From Mariniflexile maritimum (lineage in GTDB: Bacteria > Bacteroidota > Bacteroidia > Flavobacteriales > Flavobacteriaceae): a DNA stretch of 64,000 nucleotides. The notes under the pieces were generated by a model, which searched no databases, had not been told where the DNA came from, and saw only the letters and a program-made list of their open reading frames with translations. Shown one piece after another: positions 11,743-21,662 of the stretch. Each line of letters begins with the position of its first letter. The stretch's first letter is position 1. The position numbers were made by a program, and so were the translations under genes. Location: assembly GCF_009746565.1 (NCBI RefSeq), contig NZ_WRPN01000012.1, forward strand, positions 1 through 64,000. The letters are read 5' to 3'.

Positions 11743-12084
11743 AAAATGTAATTGGGATAATTCATAAAACTACAAATTCTTGCAGAAAAAATGCGGAAAT
11801 TTTTTTCCGAATACTTTCCAGATATTTTCCAATGCTTCCAAAGTTATAGTTATTCATTTGGTCTGTAATTGATTTTCATCAGCACCTAAAAAGGCTTTTG
11901 AAAGTAGCAATTAGATGCATTGAGCAGCAGGATAAGGTTGAATTACTATTTGGGAAGTAAGTATTCAGCTTTATTTATGCCCTCCAAACTTCCCGAGAGA
12001 GACGTCTCTAAACATTGTTAACGTGATGTTTAATCGCAAAATCATCCAAAGATTTTGAACAGCATCACTATTGTCGAATTTTTA
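11743..12084. promoter_or_regulatory. Divergent intergenic region with palindromes
   Basis: No gene is seen. The stretch holds CGGAAA-N4-TTTCCG (11794-11809), the perfect 12-mer AGAGACGTCTCT (11998-12009), and GGGAAGT/ACTTCCC facing each other over ~35 bases. These lie between two diverging genes and could be operators; none is a known consensus. Confidence 0.4.
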
Positions 12085-12264
12085 ATGAAACAAAAAATGA
12101 AATACATCCATGTAATAGTGTTCATGGCTTTTCTTAGTACGGCTTTGTTTTCCTGTACACCACAGTCAATATCTGAAACAGGAAAAACCGCTGTTAAGCA
12201 AGCCGTAACGGGGGATGATGGTGAAATTTTACCACCCGAAGATGAAGATGATGGCAGTAAATAA
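12085..12264 (+). CDS. Small acidic lipoprotein
   Basis: This 59-residue protein has a lipoprotein signal ending STALFSC, so the mature lipoprotein is only ~37 residues and ends in an acidic tail (DDGEILPPEDEDDG). The ATG at 12085 is chosen; 12097 is also possible, and a TTG further upstream would spoil the signal peptide. It sits 53 bases before the TPR histidine kinase gene and may belong to the same transcript. A signalling or envelope role is possible but unsupported beyond position. Confidence 0.6.
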   Translation: MKQKMKYIHVIVFMAFLSTALFSCTPQSISETGKTAVKQAVTGDDGEILPPEDEDDGSK

Positions 12265-12317
12265 TAAAATTCTTTTTAACCATAAAATTAACTAAAATTT
12301 GTTGCTAATTTTGAGGA

Positions 12318-14237
12318 ATGAAATCAATCAAAAATTCATTCCTCTTTTTTTGTATATATGTAGCTAGTTTCCTTTTAACGGGCAACATGGGGCTTTTTGC
12401 TCAAAAAAAGACCGATAGTTTAAGTTACTATTTCAACTTAAGCGAAGACAAGGCCCAAGGTTTGCAAAACAACTTAAAATATGCCAATAAGCTAATAAAT
12501 ACGGCCATTAAGGAAAAAAACGCTTATTATCTATTGAATGGATTAAATAGAAAAAGCTTTTTACACTCAAAAATTGGCGATTACAACATGGCCATAGAAA
12601 CGGCAAAGATGCTTTTAAAGGAAAGTAAAAAAGCGAAGGATTCTCAAAACTTGTTGCTGGCCTACAGAAAATTATCCGATTACAGCAGGCTGAATGACAG
12701 TTTGTTAAGCGCTTATACTTTTTACCAAGAACACAAGGCATTAAACATTCTGTTCAAAGACACCTTGGAAGTTATTAGAGATTTAAGGTTTATGTCCAGT
12801 ATTCAATATAGGCTTGGTTTGCTTTATGAAAGCGAATCGACAGCCGTTGAGGCCGTAACGCTTTTGGACCATTTAAAAGAAAACGAAATCACAACAAATG
12901 CAAAAATTGGGCTTTACAATCATTTGGGGATTATTTATAAAGAAATTGGTAGTTACGACCGTGCCTTAGAACTCTACAATAAACTTTTGTCAATTACAAG
13001 CGCCCATCAACACCTAAACATCATTCAAGGCAATATTGCCAATGTTTACAAGGAACAGGGTAAATACCCATTGGCCATAAACGCATTTAAAAAGGTTTAC
13101 GAAAACAGTTTAAGGACCAATAACAAGAAAGACATAGCCAGGGCCTTAAATAACTTGGCTTTTACAAGATCGAAGTTAAATGATCCGGATGCTTTAAAAG
13201 ACATGCAAACGGCTTTGGCATTAAGAATAAGCGAAAACGATTACACAGGGCTTTTCTCAAGTTACATTGCTTTAACCGAATATTTTGCAGATAGAAATGA
13301 TAATGCCAACGTAAAATTATACGCCAATAAGGCTTATGATGTCGCTGTTAAAACAAATAATAAGTTAGATAGAATTAAAGCCCTTTCATTTATAATTGAA
13401 CTTGAAAACGGGAGGAAAGTGGCAGAGTACAAACACCTAACCGATAGCATTGCCACAGCACAACAAAAAAATGAAAACAAGTTTTTGTATGTAAAGTACA
13501 ATTACAATAAAAAAGAAAAAGAAGCCCAACAAATTAAGCTTAAATATATACAAAGTGAATTAAAGGCCACAAAAGAAAAGTTTAACAAAACCATCTATCA
13601 AATGATAGCGGTGATAGGCCTATTGCTAACCATTATGCTTTATTTCATTATAAAATCAAGGCATAAAAAGGAAAAATTACAAGAGGTTTATATAACCGAA
13701 TCCCGAATATCTAAAAAGGTACACGACGAAGTAGCAAATGATGTGTACCACATAATGACAAAGCTCCAAAGTGATGGGATTTCAAACGATTATATTTTAG
13801 ATGATTTGGAACAAGTTTATAATAAAACAAGGGACATATCAAAAGAGAACAGCATGATCGATGTTCAAGAAAACTACCATGAAATTTTAAAAGAGCTACT
13901 TCTAAGTTATAAAAACGACCAAATTAACGTTATTGTACATAATATCTCAAAAATAAACTGGGACAGCTTATCGGATTTAAAAAAAATAACGCTTTTTAGA
14001 ATCTTGCAAGAACTCATGACCAATATGCGCAAGCATAGCAAAGCCTCATTGGTTGCCTTGTCGTTTAAAACTTCTGGTAACAAAATAGTTATTGATTATA
14101 AAGATAATGGTATTGGTTGCAATCTTGTTAAGCACAATGGTTTACACAATACGGAAAACCGTATGGCTTCTATAAACGGAACAATTACTTTTGAAACAGA
14201 AACCGGAAAAGGGTTTAAAGTTCAAATAACCATATAG
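12318..14237 (+). CDS. TPR-containing sensor histidine kinase (HisKA_3/NarX-like)
   Basis: This 639-residue membrane kinase should sense an envelope signal and phosphorylate the regulator encoded 3 bases downstream. A signal peptide (residues ~1-28) is followed by TPR repeats to about residue 370, a coiled segment, and one membrane helix (~428-448). The phosphoacceptor is probably the His in KKVHDEVAND (~468), the HisKA_3 layout. The ATPase domain shows LQELMTNMRKHSKA, then DNGIGCN and GLHNTENRM, the LytS/NarX-type G boxes. The ligand is unknown. Confidence 0.85.
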   Translation: MKSIKNSFLFFCIYVASFLLTGNMGLFAQKKTDSLSYYFNLSEDKAQGLQNNLKYANKLINTAIKEKNAYYLLNGLNRKSFLHSKIGDYNMAIETAKMLLKESKKAKDSQNLLLAYRKLSDYSRLNDSLLSAYTFYQEHKALNILFKDTLEVIRDLRFMSSIQYRLGLLYESESTAVEAVTLLDHLKENEITTNAKIGLYNHLGIIYKEIGSYDRALELYNKLLSITSAHQHLNIIQGNIANVYKEQGKYPLAINAFKKVYENSLRTNNKKDIARALNNLAFTRSKLNDPDALKDMQTALALRISENDYTGLFSSYIALTEYFADRNDNANVKLYANKAYDVAVKTNNKLDRIKALSFIIELENGRKVAEYKHLTDSIATAQQKNENKFLYVKYNYNKKEKEAQQIKLKYIQSELKATKEKFNKTIYQMIAVIGLLLTIMLYFIIKSRHKKEKLQEVYITESRISKKVHDEVANDVYHIMTKLQSDGISNDYILDDLEQVYNKTRDISKENSMIDVQENYHEILKELLLSYKNDQINVIVHNISKINWDSLSDLKKITLFRILQELMTNMRKHSKASLVALSFKTSGNKIVIDYKDNGIGCNLVKHNGLHNTENRMASINGTITFETETGKGFKVQITI

Positions 14238-14240
14238 CAC

Positions 14241-14906
14241 ATGTTTACAAAAGTTTTAGTTTCCGAAGACATGGAAGACATCAACAAGGGGGTTCATTCG
14301 GCTCTTTGTGAATTAGGTGTAAAAGAAATCCAGCAAGTACAATATTGCGACGATGCGTATTTAAAAATTAAAAAAGCCATTTTAGATGATGTCCCTTTTC
14401 AATTATTAATATCCGACCTATCTTTTAAAACCGATTATCGTACCCAAAAATTTCAGTCTGGCGAAGCTTTAATTAAAAAACTGAAGGAAGAATGTCCTTC
14501 GTTAAAAATCATTGTTTATTCTGTTGAAGATCGGCTTCAAAAAGTACGAGCTTTAATTACCGATTATCAGGTAGATGGTTACGTTTGCAAAAGCCGCAGG
14601 GGCTTAAACGAATTATCAAAAGCCATTAAAAGCGTTTTAAACCATACACTTTATTTGTCGCCCGAAGTAGCCCAGGCGTTTAACGCCAATAATAATTTGG
14701 AAATAGACGATTTCGACATTCAGTTATTAAAACAACTATCAAACGGCCTCTCACAGGAAGAGATAAGTACGCACTTCAAAAACAATAATATATCTCCCAG
14801 CAGCCTTAGTTCCATAGAGAAGCGATTAAATAAACTGCGCATAGAATTTAAGGCCAATAATGCCATTCACTTGGTAGCCATCGTAAAAGATTTGGGACTA
14901 ATTTGA
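14241..14906 (+). CDS. Response regulator, receiver plus HTH output domain
   Basis: The 221-residue protein is the cognate partner of the upstream kinase. The receiver domain has acidic E9/D10, the phosphoacceptor Asp59 in LLISDLSF and a conserved Lys in YVCKSRRG. The C-terminal part (~150-221) reads as a LuxR/NarL-like helix-turn-helix, with QLLKQLSNGLSQEEIS matching the first helices, although the recognition helix is atypical (SPSSLSSIEKRLNKLR). Two identical-arm palindromes just downstream (14920 and 15046) are good candidates for its target. Confidence 0.85.
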   Translation: MFTKVLVSEDMEDINKGVHSALCELGVKEIQQVQYCDDAYLKIKKAILDDVPFQLLISDLSFKTDYRTQKFQSGEALIKKLKEECPSLKIIVYSVEDRLQKVRALITDYQVDGYVCKSRRGLNELSKAIKSVLNHTLYLSPEVAQAFNANNNLEIDDFDIQLLKQLSNGLSQEEISTHFKNNNISPSSLSSIEKRLNKLRIEFKANNAIHLVAIVKDLGLI

Positions 14907-14919
14907 ATTAATTCCGAAA

Positions 14920-14935
14920 TTACGGAAAACCGTAA
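14920..14935. promoter_or_regulatory. Palindromic operator candidate, copy 1
   Basis: TTACGG-AAAA-CCGTAA is a perfect inverted repeat 13 bases after the response-regulator stop. It overlaps a second inverted repeat, TTCCG-N6-CGGAA (14912-14927). The arms and spacing equal those of copy 2 at 15046. Confidence 0.55.
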
Positions 14936-15005
14936 CATAGTTAAAGGCAAGATCGATACTATTGTACCGCTATTAATATGCTACGTCAACGTAGAGGGAT
15001 TTTCT

Positions 15006-15039
15006 AAAAACCTTGTAAAATTTTTACAGGGTTTTTTTT
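15006..15039 (+). terminator. Terminator of the kinase/regulator operon
   Basis: AAACCTTGTAAAA and TTTTTACAGGGTTT form a strong stem with one G-U pair, followed by eight T residues. It lies between the two TTACGG palindromes. Confidence 0.8.
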
Positions 15040-15045
15040 GCCCTT

Positions 15046-15061
15046 TTACGGAATGCCGTAA
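15046..15061. promoter_or_regulatory. Palindromic operator candidate, copy 2
   Basis: TTACGG-AATG-CCGTAA repeats the arms and 4-base spacer of copy 1, 126 bases away. It lies 145 bases upstream of the gene at 15206, past the terminator, which is where a promoter for that gene would be. Confidence 0.55.
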
Positions 15062-15205
15062 CTAACAATAAAATAGGGGGTTTATTTTTGTTTTATAGTT
15101 GGAATAAGTGCTATCTATAAATTAATCGTTTTGTTGTTTTAAACTTCAAAATTACAGATTATACTTTTCTATTTTTTAATTGAAACATTGTAAAAACAAT
15201 TCATA

Positions 15206-15931
15206 ATGAAAAAACTGTTAATAGTTATTATCGCCGTTACAATTTTAATTCCAAAACAATTAAATGCTCAAAAAGATGGAGCCGCTGTTGCCGCTGTTGC
15301 TGGAGGTTTACTTGCCATTGGTGCTGGTATCGCTGCGATTGAAGATATGAAAGAACAAGCTGAGTTAACTGCAACGCAATGGGTGTTAACCAACCAGCCA
15401 ACTATCATTAATTTTTCATTAAAGACTCTGGCCTTTGATGGGAAAAAATTAAAAGACATGTCTTCTGCATCAGTTATAACTTACAGAATTCAAGAATTTA
15501 CGCCAGGAGATGATCCTGTTTTAAACGGAAAAAAACAAGTTTTGTTTGGATTTACAAGTCATGGGTGGATAAATGAATATGGAATAAATTTTGAAAAAGT
15601 CAAATGGTTTTTAATTGATGATGCTGAGTGGTTGCGAATGATGGTGGCTTATGTAAAAGTGTCTTCGGATGTGAAAGATGAATCCAATTTAGAACAAATA
15701 TTACGAAAAGGGAAAGTGGTTAATAAAGGTATCAAAACAAAAACTAAACTTGAAATTCCTTTTTTCAAATTATCAGGAGACATGTATGTTGTAACAGATT
15801 ATTCATCAGAAATGAAGTTGGTTTACAATGAAAGATCCTTGGGTATATTTTTAAAAGAAACAAGTGATTTGGTTCAAATGGGTCGAGGCGATATTATAGA
15901 CATACATGATTACTTTTTTGCGGAAGATTAA
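15206..15931 (+). CDS. Secreted protein of unknown function
   Basis: This 241-residue product has a signal peptide ending near QLNAQ and then an Ala/Gly-rich hydrophobic stretch (residues ~25-45, AAVAAVAGGLLAIGAGIAAI) that could insert in a membrane. The rest is a globular domain with GFTSHGWINEYGINF and KVKWFLIDDAEWLR. The family is not recognised. Because it follows the kinase/regulator pair and the second TTACGG palindrome, it may be a target of that system. Confidence 0.65.
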   Translation: MKKLLIVIIAVTILIPKQLNAQKDGAAVAAVAGGLLAIGAGIAAIEDMKEQAELTATQWVLTNQPTIINFSLKTLAFDGKKLKDMSSASVITYRIQEFTPGDDPVLNGKKQVLFGFTSHGWINEYGINFEKVKWFLIDDAEWLRMMVAYVKVSSDVKDESNLEQILRKGKVVNKGIKTKTKLEIPFFKLSGDMYVVTDYSSEMKLVYNERSLGIFLKETSDLVQMGRGDIIDIHDYFFAED

Positions 15932-15960
15932 TTTTATTGCTATAAATGCATTCAACTATA

Positions 15961-15995
15961 AAAACCTTGCGTAATCCCGTAAGGTTTTGTTTTTC
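15961..15995 (+). terminator. Terminator after the secreted protein gene
   Basis: AAAACCTT (15961-15968) pairs with AAGGTTTT (15981-15988), with further GCG/CCC pairing inside, then a T-rich run. The spacer from here to 16230 holds nothing else recognisable. Confidence 0.75.
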
Positions 15996-16230
15996 AGATA
16001 GTTTAAGCTTGAAAGCTTATGAGTAGATCACAGCCTAGGTGTTTTATCTTTTTTTGATGTTTAATTCGTTTTTGCTGCTATTTTTGATAGCGATACCTAA
16101 ACAAAATCCTTGAAGGAGTTTAAGCACTTGTTTATCAAAATGAATATCAATAATTTTGAAATACAAAGACAATCTCACCATTTAATTTGGATAAGATTAT
16201 AAAGGTTTCATTTTAAAAAAAATTAAAGTT

Positions 16231-16608
16231 ATGGGTCTATTAAACAGTTTATTGGGCAATGCTAGCGAGGTTTCCACCGAAAAGCTAACGCAAAAATATG
16301 ATCGTCTGCTAATGGAAAATGAAAAAATAGAACTTGGTTTTCATCTTTTTAGGGACGTATTTATGTTTACAAACAAAAGATTGATACTTATTGATGTGCA
16401 AGGTTTAACAGGAAGTAAAGTGGAATATAAATCCATGCCCTATAAAAACATAACAAGATTTTCATTAGAAACCTCTGGCACATTTGATTTAGATGCGGAA
16501 TTAAAAATTTGGATATCCAGTGAAACGCAACCTTCCATTAGTAAAAAATTCAATAAAAGCATCAATGTTTACGATGTTCAAAAATATTTAGCTTCAAAAG
16601 TGGTATAA
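16231..16608 (+). CDS. Bacterial PH-domain protein
   Basis: The 125-residue cytoplasmic protein matches the bacterial pleckstrin-homology type (bPH, YvbH-like). It has a strand-rich core with ENEKIELGFHLFRDVFMFTNKRLILIDVQGLTGSKVEYKSMPYKNITRF-type order, ending in a C-terminal helix (VYDVQKYLAS). These proteins are widespread and their role is mostly unknown. The gene stands alone with no operon partner. Confidence 0.8.
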   Translation: MGLLNSLLGNASEVSTEKLTQKYDRLLMENEKIELGFHLFRDVFMFTNKRLILIDVQGLTGSKVEYKSMPYKNITRFSLETSGTFDLDAELKIWISSETQPSISKKFNKSINVYDVQKYLASKVV

Positions 16609-17064
16609 GGGCGTTTTTTTGTAAAAGATGTGAAGGCTAAATTCGCTTAAAAGGAACAATTCAGGAGGAGTTCTTGCATGGTGCTCACATATTTATTCTA
16701 ATAGAGATTAATTAAGTGGTCATTTCATTTGTCTTTTTGTGTTTGTAGTATTTGTTTACATATCAATATAAAAAGGAATCTTTGAAATATTTTGTTCTTT
16801 TGATGATTTTTTCCTTGTTTTTTGGCCTGCATTGCAAATGAGAGAGCTTTCTATGCAGAAAAAGATATGAAAGCGTTAATTCAAGATGTCCATTTCCACT
16901 AGTGAGATAATGATAGCCTAACTGCTTTTTCATAATATTTTTTGTACCTGAAAATAGTAGATATAGTTGTTTGCTATATTTTTTTCTTCTGTTTTTTTAT
17001 TGTCTTCTTTGTTTAAATTCTCCTTATTAAAAACTGTATATTTGGGTTACTCATTTTTACACCT
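16609..17064. other. Gene-free spacer upstream of the hybrid two-component regulator
   Basis: No coding frame is credible here. A Bacteroidota -7-like element, TATATTTG, lies at 17037-17044, just before the start of the regulator gene. A TTTG at 17008-17011 is the only upstream partner, at a longer spacing than usual. Nothing else stands out. Confidence 0.35.
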
Positions 17065-20000
17065 ATGCCAGTAAAATTTAATATAACCATTATTTTATCT
17101 TTTTTAACCTTATATTTTGGTAATATAAGCGCGTTTTATAGTCAAGATGATGTTTATTTTCACCGTATCACCACCGATAATGGCTTGTCGCAAAACGATG
17201 TGAACGCTATTTATCAGGATCGTCAAGGATTCCTTTGGTTTGCTACGCACGACGGACTTAATAAATATGATGGTTATGATTTCACCATTTACAATCCAGA
17301 TTCAACCAATCCTTCAAGCATCAATAGCAATTTAATTTATGCCATTTCAGCCGATAATAATGGAAATTTATGGTTGGGCACTACCGGAAATGGTCTCAAT
17401 TATTTTAATAAATCGACTGAAACTTTTGTCCATTTCACGCACAGCGATGCCAATTTGAATAGCCTTAGCAACAATCACGTTAATGATATTTATTTAGATA
17501 AAAAAAATAGATTATGGATTGGCACCAACGATGGTTTAAATCTGTTAGACTTAAACAAACCACGCGACTCTGTGGTTTTTCAAAGGTTTGGTCTGCAAAA
17601 GGAGGCATTGATTACAGGTATTGAGGGAAACACGGTTTTTACGATTTTTGAAGATAGCAAAAATCAATTGTGGGTTGGAGGATCCGATGGCCTGTATAAA
17701 TTATCGATTAACAAAGCAGGCGATACTTATTTTCAGTTAATTAATGAAACCATCGGATTGCCAGCAATCACCGTTCGGAGCATCAATGAAGATTCTTACG
17801 GACGCTTAATGATAGGCTGTTCGAAAGGGTTGTATTTGCTTCATGCAACCGAACATTCCAGCACTGTTGAAAAAATTCACGATGGCTTTATTAATGCCAT
17901 CGCCATTAACAACAAACATATTTGGGCAGGCACAAATAACGGGCTTTTATATTTTAACAATAATGATAAAGGTCAAATTCCTGAGCTGAAAGGGCATTAT
18001 GTTTACGACCCCCGAAACCCCAATAGCATTAGCAAGAATATTGTTAAATCGTTGTTTATAGACCATACGGGCATCATTTGGGTAGGAACCAATGGGGGCG
18101 GTGTCAATAAATTTGATCCGGAAAGAAAACATTTTCGGAATATTAGAAAAACTTTGGATCCCACTAGCCTTAGTTACGATAAAATAAGGGCCATGTTTGA
18201 AGATAGCAACGGTACTTTATGGATAGGTACCGAAGGTGGCGGGCTAAACATGCTGCCCAAAACAAAGGCGAATAAAAACTACACAGGTTTTGTAAACTTC
18301 CAAAGTATCTTAAAACCTTTTGCTCTGGCCGAAATTCAGAAAGGAAACAAAAAAAAGCTTTTTATTGGTGCGGAATCGACACCAGGGTTATTCATTTTGG
18401 ATATTACAGACCCAACCCGAACCGAAGAACGTAAAATTGAAGAAGTTGCGGAAATTACCAACAGTGTTTTCTCCATATTGGAAGACAGCCATAAAAACGT
18501 TTGGATAGGCACCTATAACGGGGGCGTGTACCGTTGGCTGTACCAAGGGGAAAACTTACCCTATAAAAAAGATGTGTTCCTGCATTCCAACAAGGTTGAA
18601 GCGAGTATTTCTAGCGATATCATTCGCAATATTTTTGAAGATAGCAAGGGCACTATTTGGTTTGCTACAAGTAACGGATTAAGTAAACTTTCTGCGAAAC
18701 AAATAAATGCAGACACTCCTAAATTTAAGGTTTACAGGCACCACCCATCCGATAGCAACAGTATAAGCCATAATTACATTCTCGAGTTATATGAAAGTGA
18801 CAAAGGTACCTTATGGATCGGGACTTTTGGCGGTGGCCTCAACAAGTTTGTGCCCGCTTCAAAAGGTTTGCCCGATAGGTTTGTGGCTTATCAAGATAAT
18901 GACGGGCTTCCTAATAATGTTATAAAAGGCATTTTGGAAGATTCCAATAAAAACTTATGGATTTCAACAAATAAAGGGCTTTCAAAATTCAATCCAATCT
19001 CGGAATCCTTTAAAAACTACGATGTAAACGATGGCTTGCAAAGTAATGAATTCCAGGAATTGGCACGTTTGAAACGCAAAAACGGCGAGTTGCTTTTTGG
19101 CGGCATCAACGGTTTTAACGCGTTCTATCCCAACGATATTATTGATAATAGTTATGAAGCCGAAACGGTAATTACAGGGTTTTCAATAGCCAATAAACCC
19201 ATAAAAATAGGCGAGGAGGTTAACGGTCGCGTGTTACTGGACCAATCCATAAACAATGTTCAGGAAATCCATTTAAAATACCGCGAAAACAGTTTTTCCT
19301 TTGAGTTTGCGGCACTGCATTTTGCTGCACCGGGTAAAAACCAGTACGCCTACATGCTGGAAGGGTTCGATAAAGATTGGGTTTACACCACCTCCAAAAA
19401 ACGTTTTGCAACCTACACCAATATTTCTCCAGGCCATTATACGTTAAAAGTGAAGGCTTCAAATAATGATGGCAATTGGGATTCAACACCCGCCGAATTA
19501 AAAATAGAGGTCATTCCGCCATTTTACCTTACAAAGTTGGCCTATGTTGTGTATGGTCTTTTATTGTTGGGCATCTTGCTTCTGTATAGACGTTTCACAA
19601 TCATCCGAACAACAAAAAAGCACCAACTGGAACTGGAGCATATTGAAAACGAGAAAAATGAAGAGTTGCAAAGGATAAAACTTGAGTTTTTTACCAATAT
19701 TTCACACGAATTTAGAACGCCTTTAACGTTAATAAAAGGCCCGCTTGAATATTTGCTGAAAAACGGGAAGGACATTAGCCAAAGTGAGTTGCAAGAGCAG
19801 TATGTGTTAATGCAAAAAAACTCCAATTATTTAATGCGCTTGGTCAATCAGTTATTGGATTTTAGAAAGATCAACCAAGGAAAAATGAAGTTGGTCGTTC
19901 GCAAAAGCGATATTGTGGCGTTTATCAAAGAAGTTTCAGAACCTTTCCAATTTTTATCGCATAAGCAGCTCATCGATTTTCAAGTGAGTGCCACTCCTCA

Positions 20001-21294
20001 AACCATTGAAACGTGGTTTGACCATGATGCCTTGGAAAAAATTATTAACAATCTATTGTCCAACGCCTTTAAATTTACCCCCGAACACGGACAAATACAT
20101 ATTGAAATATCTGAAGGTAAAGACGAGAAGATAAGCCATCAAGAGGTGGTTATCATTCAGGTAAAGGATTCCGGAACGGGAATTCCCGAGCATCGAATCC
20201 ATACTATTTTTGAAAGGTTTTATATTGAAGAGGATAAAAACAAAAAAAACCCACAGGGTGCGGGCATCGGTTTGGCGTTCACAAAAAATTTAATTGAGCT
20301 TCATCAAGGTACCATAGAAGTGACAAGTGCAGCCAATGAGGGCGCACATTTTGTCATGAAGTTCCCCATCCATAAAGAGGCATATTTGAACATTCCCGAA
20401 ATAGTATGCAAGGAGGTTTCCGATAGCGATTTTTTAATGCGATCTTCGGAAAAGGAATCTTTCGCCATAGGCATAAATGATGAATTGCAGGATGATGATA
20501 TATCAAAAACCAGATCAAAAAAACCAATTTTATTGATTGTTGATGATAATCCAGACATAAGAACCTTTATAAGGCAAGTATTAAATAAAAGATATACCGT
20601 TTACGAAGCCGAAAATGGCGAGCAAGGTTTTAATATGGCCAGTAAAATAATGCCAAACATCATCATAACCGATTTGTTGATGCCCATTATGGATGGTTTG
20701 GAGCTTTGTGAAAAACTAAAAACCACCAAAACAACCAGTCACATTCCTGTTGTGATGCTAACAGCGAAAATTTCGCAGGAAAGTGAACTGAAAGGCCTTA
20801 AAAATGGCGCCGACGATTATATACGAAAACCTTTTGACACAGAATTGTTACAGCTTAAACTGGAAAATATCATAAAAACCAGGGATGAATTGCGGCAACG
20901 TTTCAATAGGGAAATAAACCTGCAGCCCAAGGAAGTTACCGTTACTTCAACCGACGAACGCTTTTTGCAGCAAGCTATTGATATTGTAGAGGAAAATATG
21001 ATGAACACCGATTTTAGCGTGGAAATGTTGGTAAAGGAAATGGGCCACAGCCGAAGCAACCTATATTTAAAACTTAAGGAAATAACCGGCTTGTCATCCA
21101 GTGAGTTTATAAGGAACATACGCCTAAAAAGAGCTGTACAGCTTTTTGAGGCCAGTGATCTTTCGGTTAAGGAAATTATGTATATGACGGGTTTTAACAC
21201 CGCATCCTACTTTGCAAAATGCTTCAAAAAACAATTTGGGGTGATTCCCAGTGATTATGTGAGGCAAAATGACAAAAGAGGTAAGGATGAATAA
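17065..21294 (+). CDS. Hybrid two-component system regulator (HTCS)
   Basis: This 1409-residue inner-membrane protein combines sensor, kinase and transcription factor, the usual controller of glycan utilisation loci in Bacteroidota. After a signal/anchor, about twelve propeller repeats with LWIGTxxGG-type motifs fill residues ~30-720. A Y_Y_Y domain (~735-815) and one membrane helix (~825-845) follow. The kinase has SHEFRTPLTL (His ~880), NNLLSNAFKFTP, DSGTGIPE and GAGIGLAF. A receiver (~1150-1270, phospho-Asp in ITDLLMP) and an AraC-type HTH pair (~1300-1409) complete it. It converges on the L-galactose cluster, whose breakdown oligosaccharide is its likely ligand. Confidence 0.95.
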   Translation: MPVKFNITIILSFLTLYFGNISAFYSQDDVYFHRITTDNGLSQNDVNAIYQDRQGFLWFATHDGLNKYDGYDFTIYNPDSTNPSSINSNLIYAISADNNGNLWLGTTGNGLNYFNKSTETFVHFTHSDANLNSLSNNHVNDIYLDKKNRLWIGTNDGLNLLDLNKPRDSVVFQRFGLQKEALITGIEGNTVFTIFEDSKNQLWVGGSDGLYKLSINKAGDTYFQLINETIGLPAITVRSINEDSYGRLMIGCSKGLYLLHATEHSSTVEKIHDGFINAIAINNKHIWAGTNNGLLYFNNNDKGQIPELKGHYVYDPRNPNSISKNIVKSLFIDHTGIIWVGTNGGGVNKFDPERKHFRNIRKTLDPTSLSYDKIRAMFEDSNGTLWIGTEGGGLNMLPKTKANKNYTGFVNFQSILKPFALAEIQKGNKKKLFIGAESTPGLFILDITDPTRTEERKIEEVAEITNSVFSILEDSHKNVWIGTYNGGVYRWLYQGENLPYKKDVFLHSNKVEASISSDIIRNIFEDSKGTIWFATSNGLSKLSAKQINADTPKFKVYRHHPSDSNSISHNYILELYESDKGTLWIGTFGGGLNKFVPASKGLPDRFVAYQDNDGLPNNVIKGILEDSNKNLWISTNKGLSKFNPISESFKNYDVNDGLQSNEFQELARLKRKNGELLFGGINGFNAFYPNDIIDNSYEAETVITGFSIANKPIKIGEEVNGRVLLDQSINNVQEIHLKYRENSFSFEFAALHFAAPGKNQYAYMLEGFDKDWVYTTSKKRFATYTNISPGHYTLKVKASNNDGNWDSTPAELKIEVIPPFYLTKLAYVVYGLLLLGILLLYRRFTIIRTTKKHQLELEHIENEKNEELQRIKLEFFTNISHEFRTPLTLIKGPLEYLLKNGKDISQSELQEQYVLMQKNSNYLMRLVNQLLDFRKINQGKMKLVVRKSDIVAFIKEVSEPFQFLSHKQLIDFQVSATPQTIETWFDHDALEKIINNLLSNAFKFTPEHGQIHIEISEGKDEKISHQEVVIIQVKDSGTGIPEHRIHTIFERFYIEEDKNKKNPQGAGIGLAFTKNLIELHQGTIEVTSAANEGAHFVMKFPIHKEAYLNIPEIVCKEVSDSDFLMRSSEKESFAIGINDELQDDDISKTRSKKPILLIVDDNPDIRTFIRQVLNKRYTVYEAENGEQGFNMASKIMPNIIITDLLMPIMDGLELCEKLKTTKTTSHIPVVMLTAKISQESELKGLKNGADDYIRKPFDTELLQLKLENIIKTRDELRQRFNREINLQPKEVTVTSTDERFLQQAIDIVEENMMNTDFSVEMLVKEMGHSRSNLYLKLKEITGLSSSEFIRNIRLKRAVQLFEASDLSVKEIMYMTGFNTASYFAKCFKKQFGVIPSDYVRQNDKRGKDE

Positions 21295-21314
21295 TAAAAA
21301 ACGAAAATGTGTTT

Positions 21315-21656
21315 TTACAGTTTAAATACCCGTTCCAAGGCCATCCATTTCTCGCCTTTTTTGGCCCAGGGTAGTTCTTGCTGGTAGTTCCACATCAGGG
21401 TTTCCCATTCCTGCACCTTGGGGTTGTTGGCATCCATGTGGGCTTTCCTGGCAGGGTTGAAGGTATCATCAACTTCCATGATCATGAACATACGGTTGCC
21501 CACAAGGTAAATTTCCATGTCCACAATGCCAGCATCCTTTATGCTCTTGGTTATTTCCGGCCATGCCTTACCGGCAGCGTGGTAGGCTTTATATTCCGCA
21601 ATTAATTTTGAATCGTCCTTTAAATCGCAGGAAAAACAGTGTCTTTTAGTGTTCAT
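21315..21656 (-). CDS. L-rhamnose mutarotase-family sugar mutarotase
   Basis: The 113-residue protein belongs to the RhaM/L-rhamnose mutarotase fold (ferredoxin-like dimer), which interconverts alpha and beta anomers of L-sugars. Typical features are HCFSCDLKDD, a catalytic-type His in YKAYHAAGKAWPEI, MEIYLVGNRMFMIMEV and a Trp-rich WNYQQELPW end. As last gene of the L-galactose cluster, 6 bases after the transporter, it probably acts on L-galactose (or L-fucose). Substrate is inferred from context. Confidence 0.85.
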   Translation of the reverse strand: MNTKRHCFSCDLKDDSKLIAEYKAYHAAGKAWPEITKSIKDAGIVDMEIYLVGNRMFMIMEVDDTFNPARKAHMDANNPKVQEWETLMWNYQQELPWAKKGEKWMALERVFKL

Positions 21657-21662
21657 GTTGTT

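Noticed and set aside
16609-17064. A possible small gene before the hybrid regulator
   Set aside because: All frames are short and interrupted, with no recognisable product or start context.
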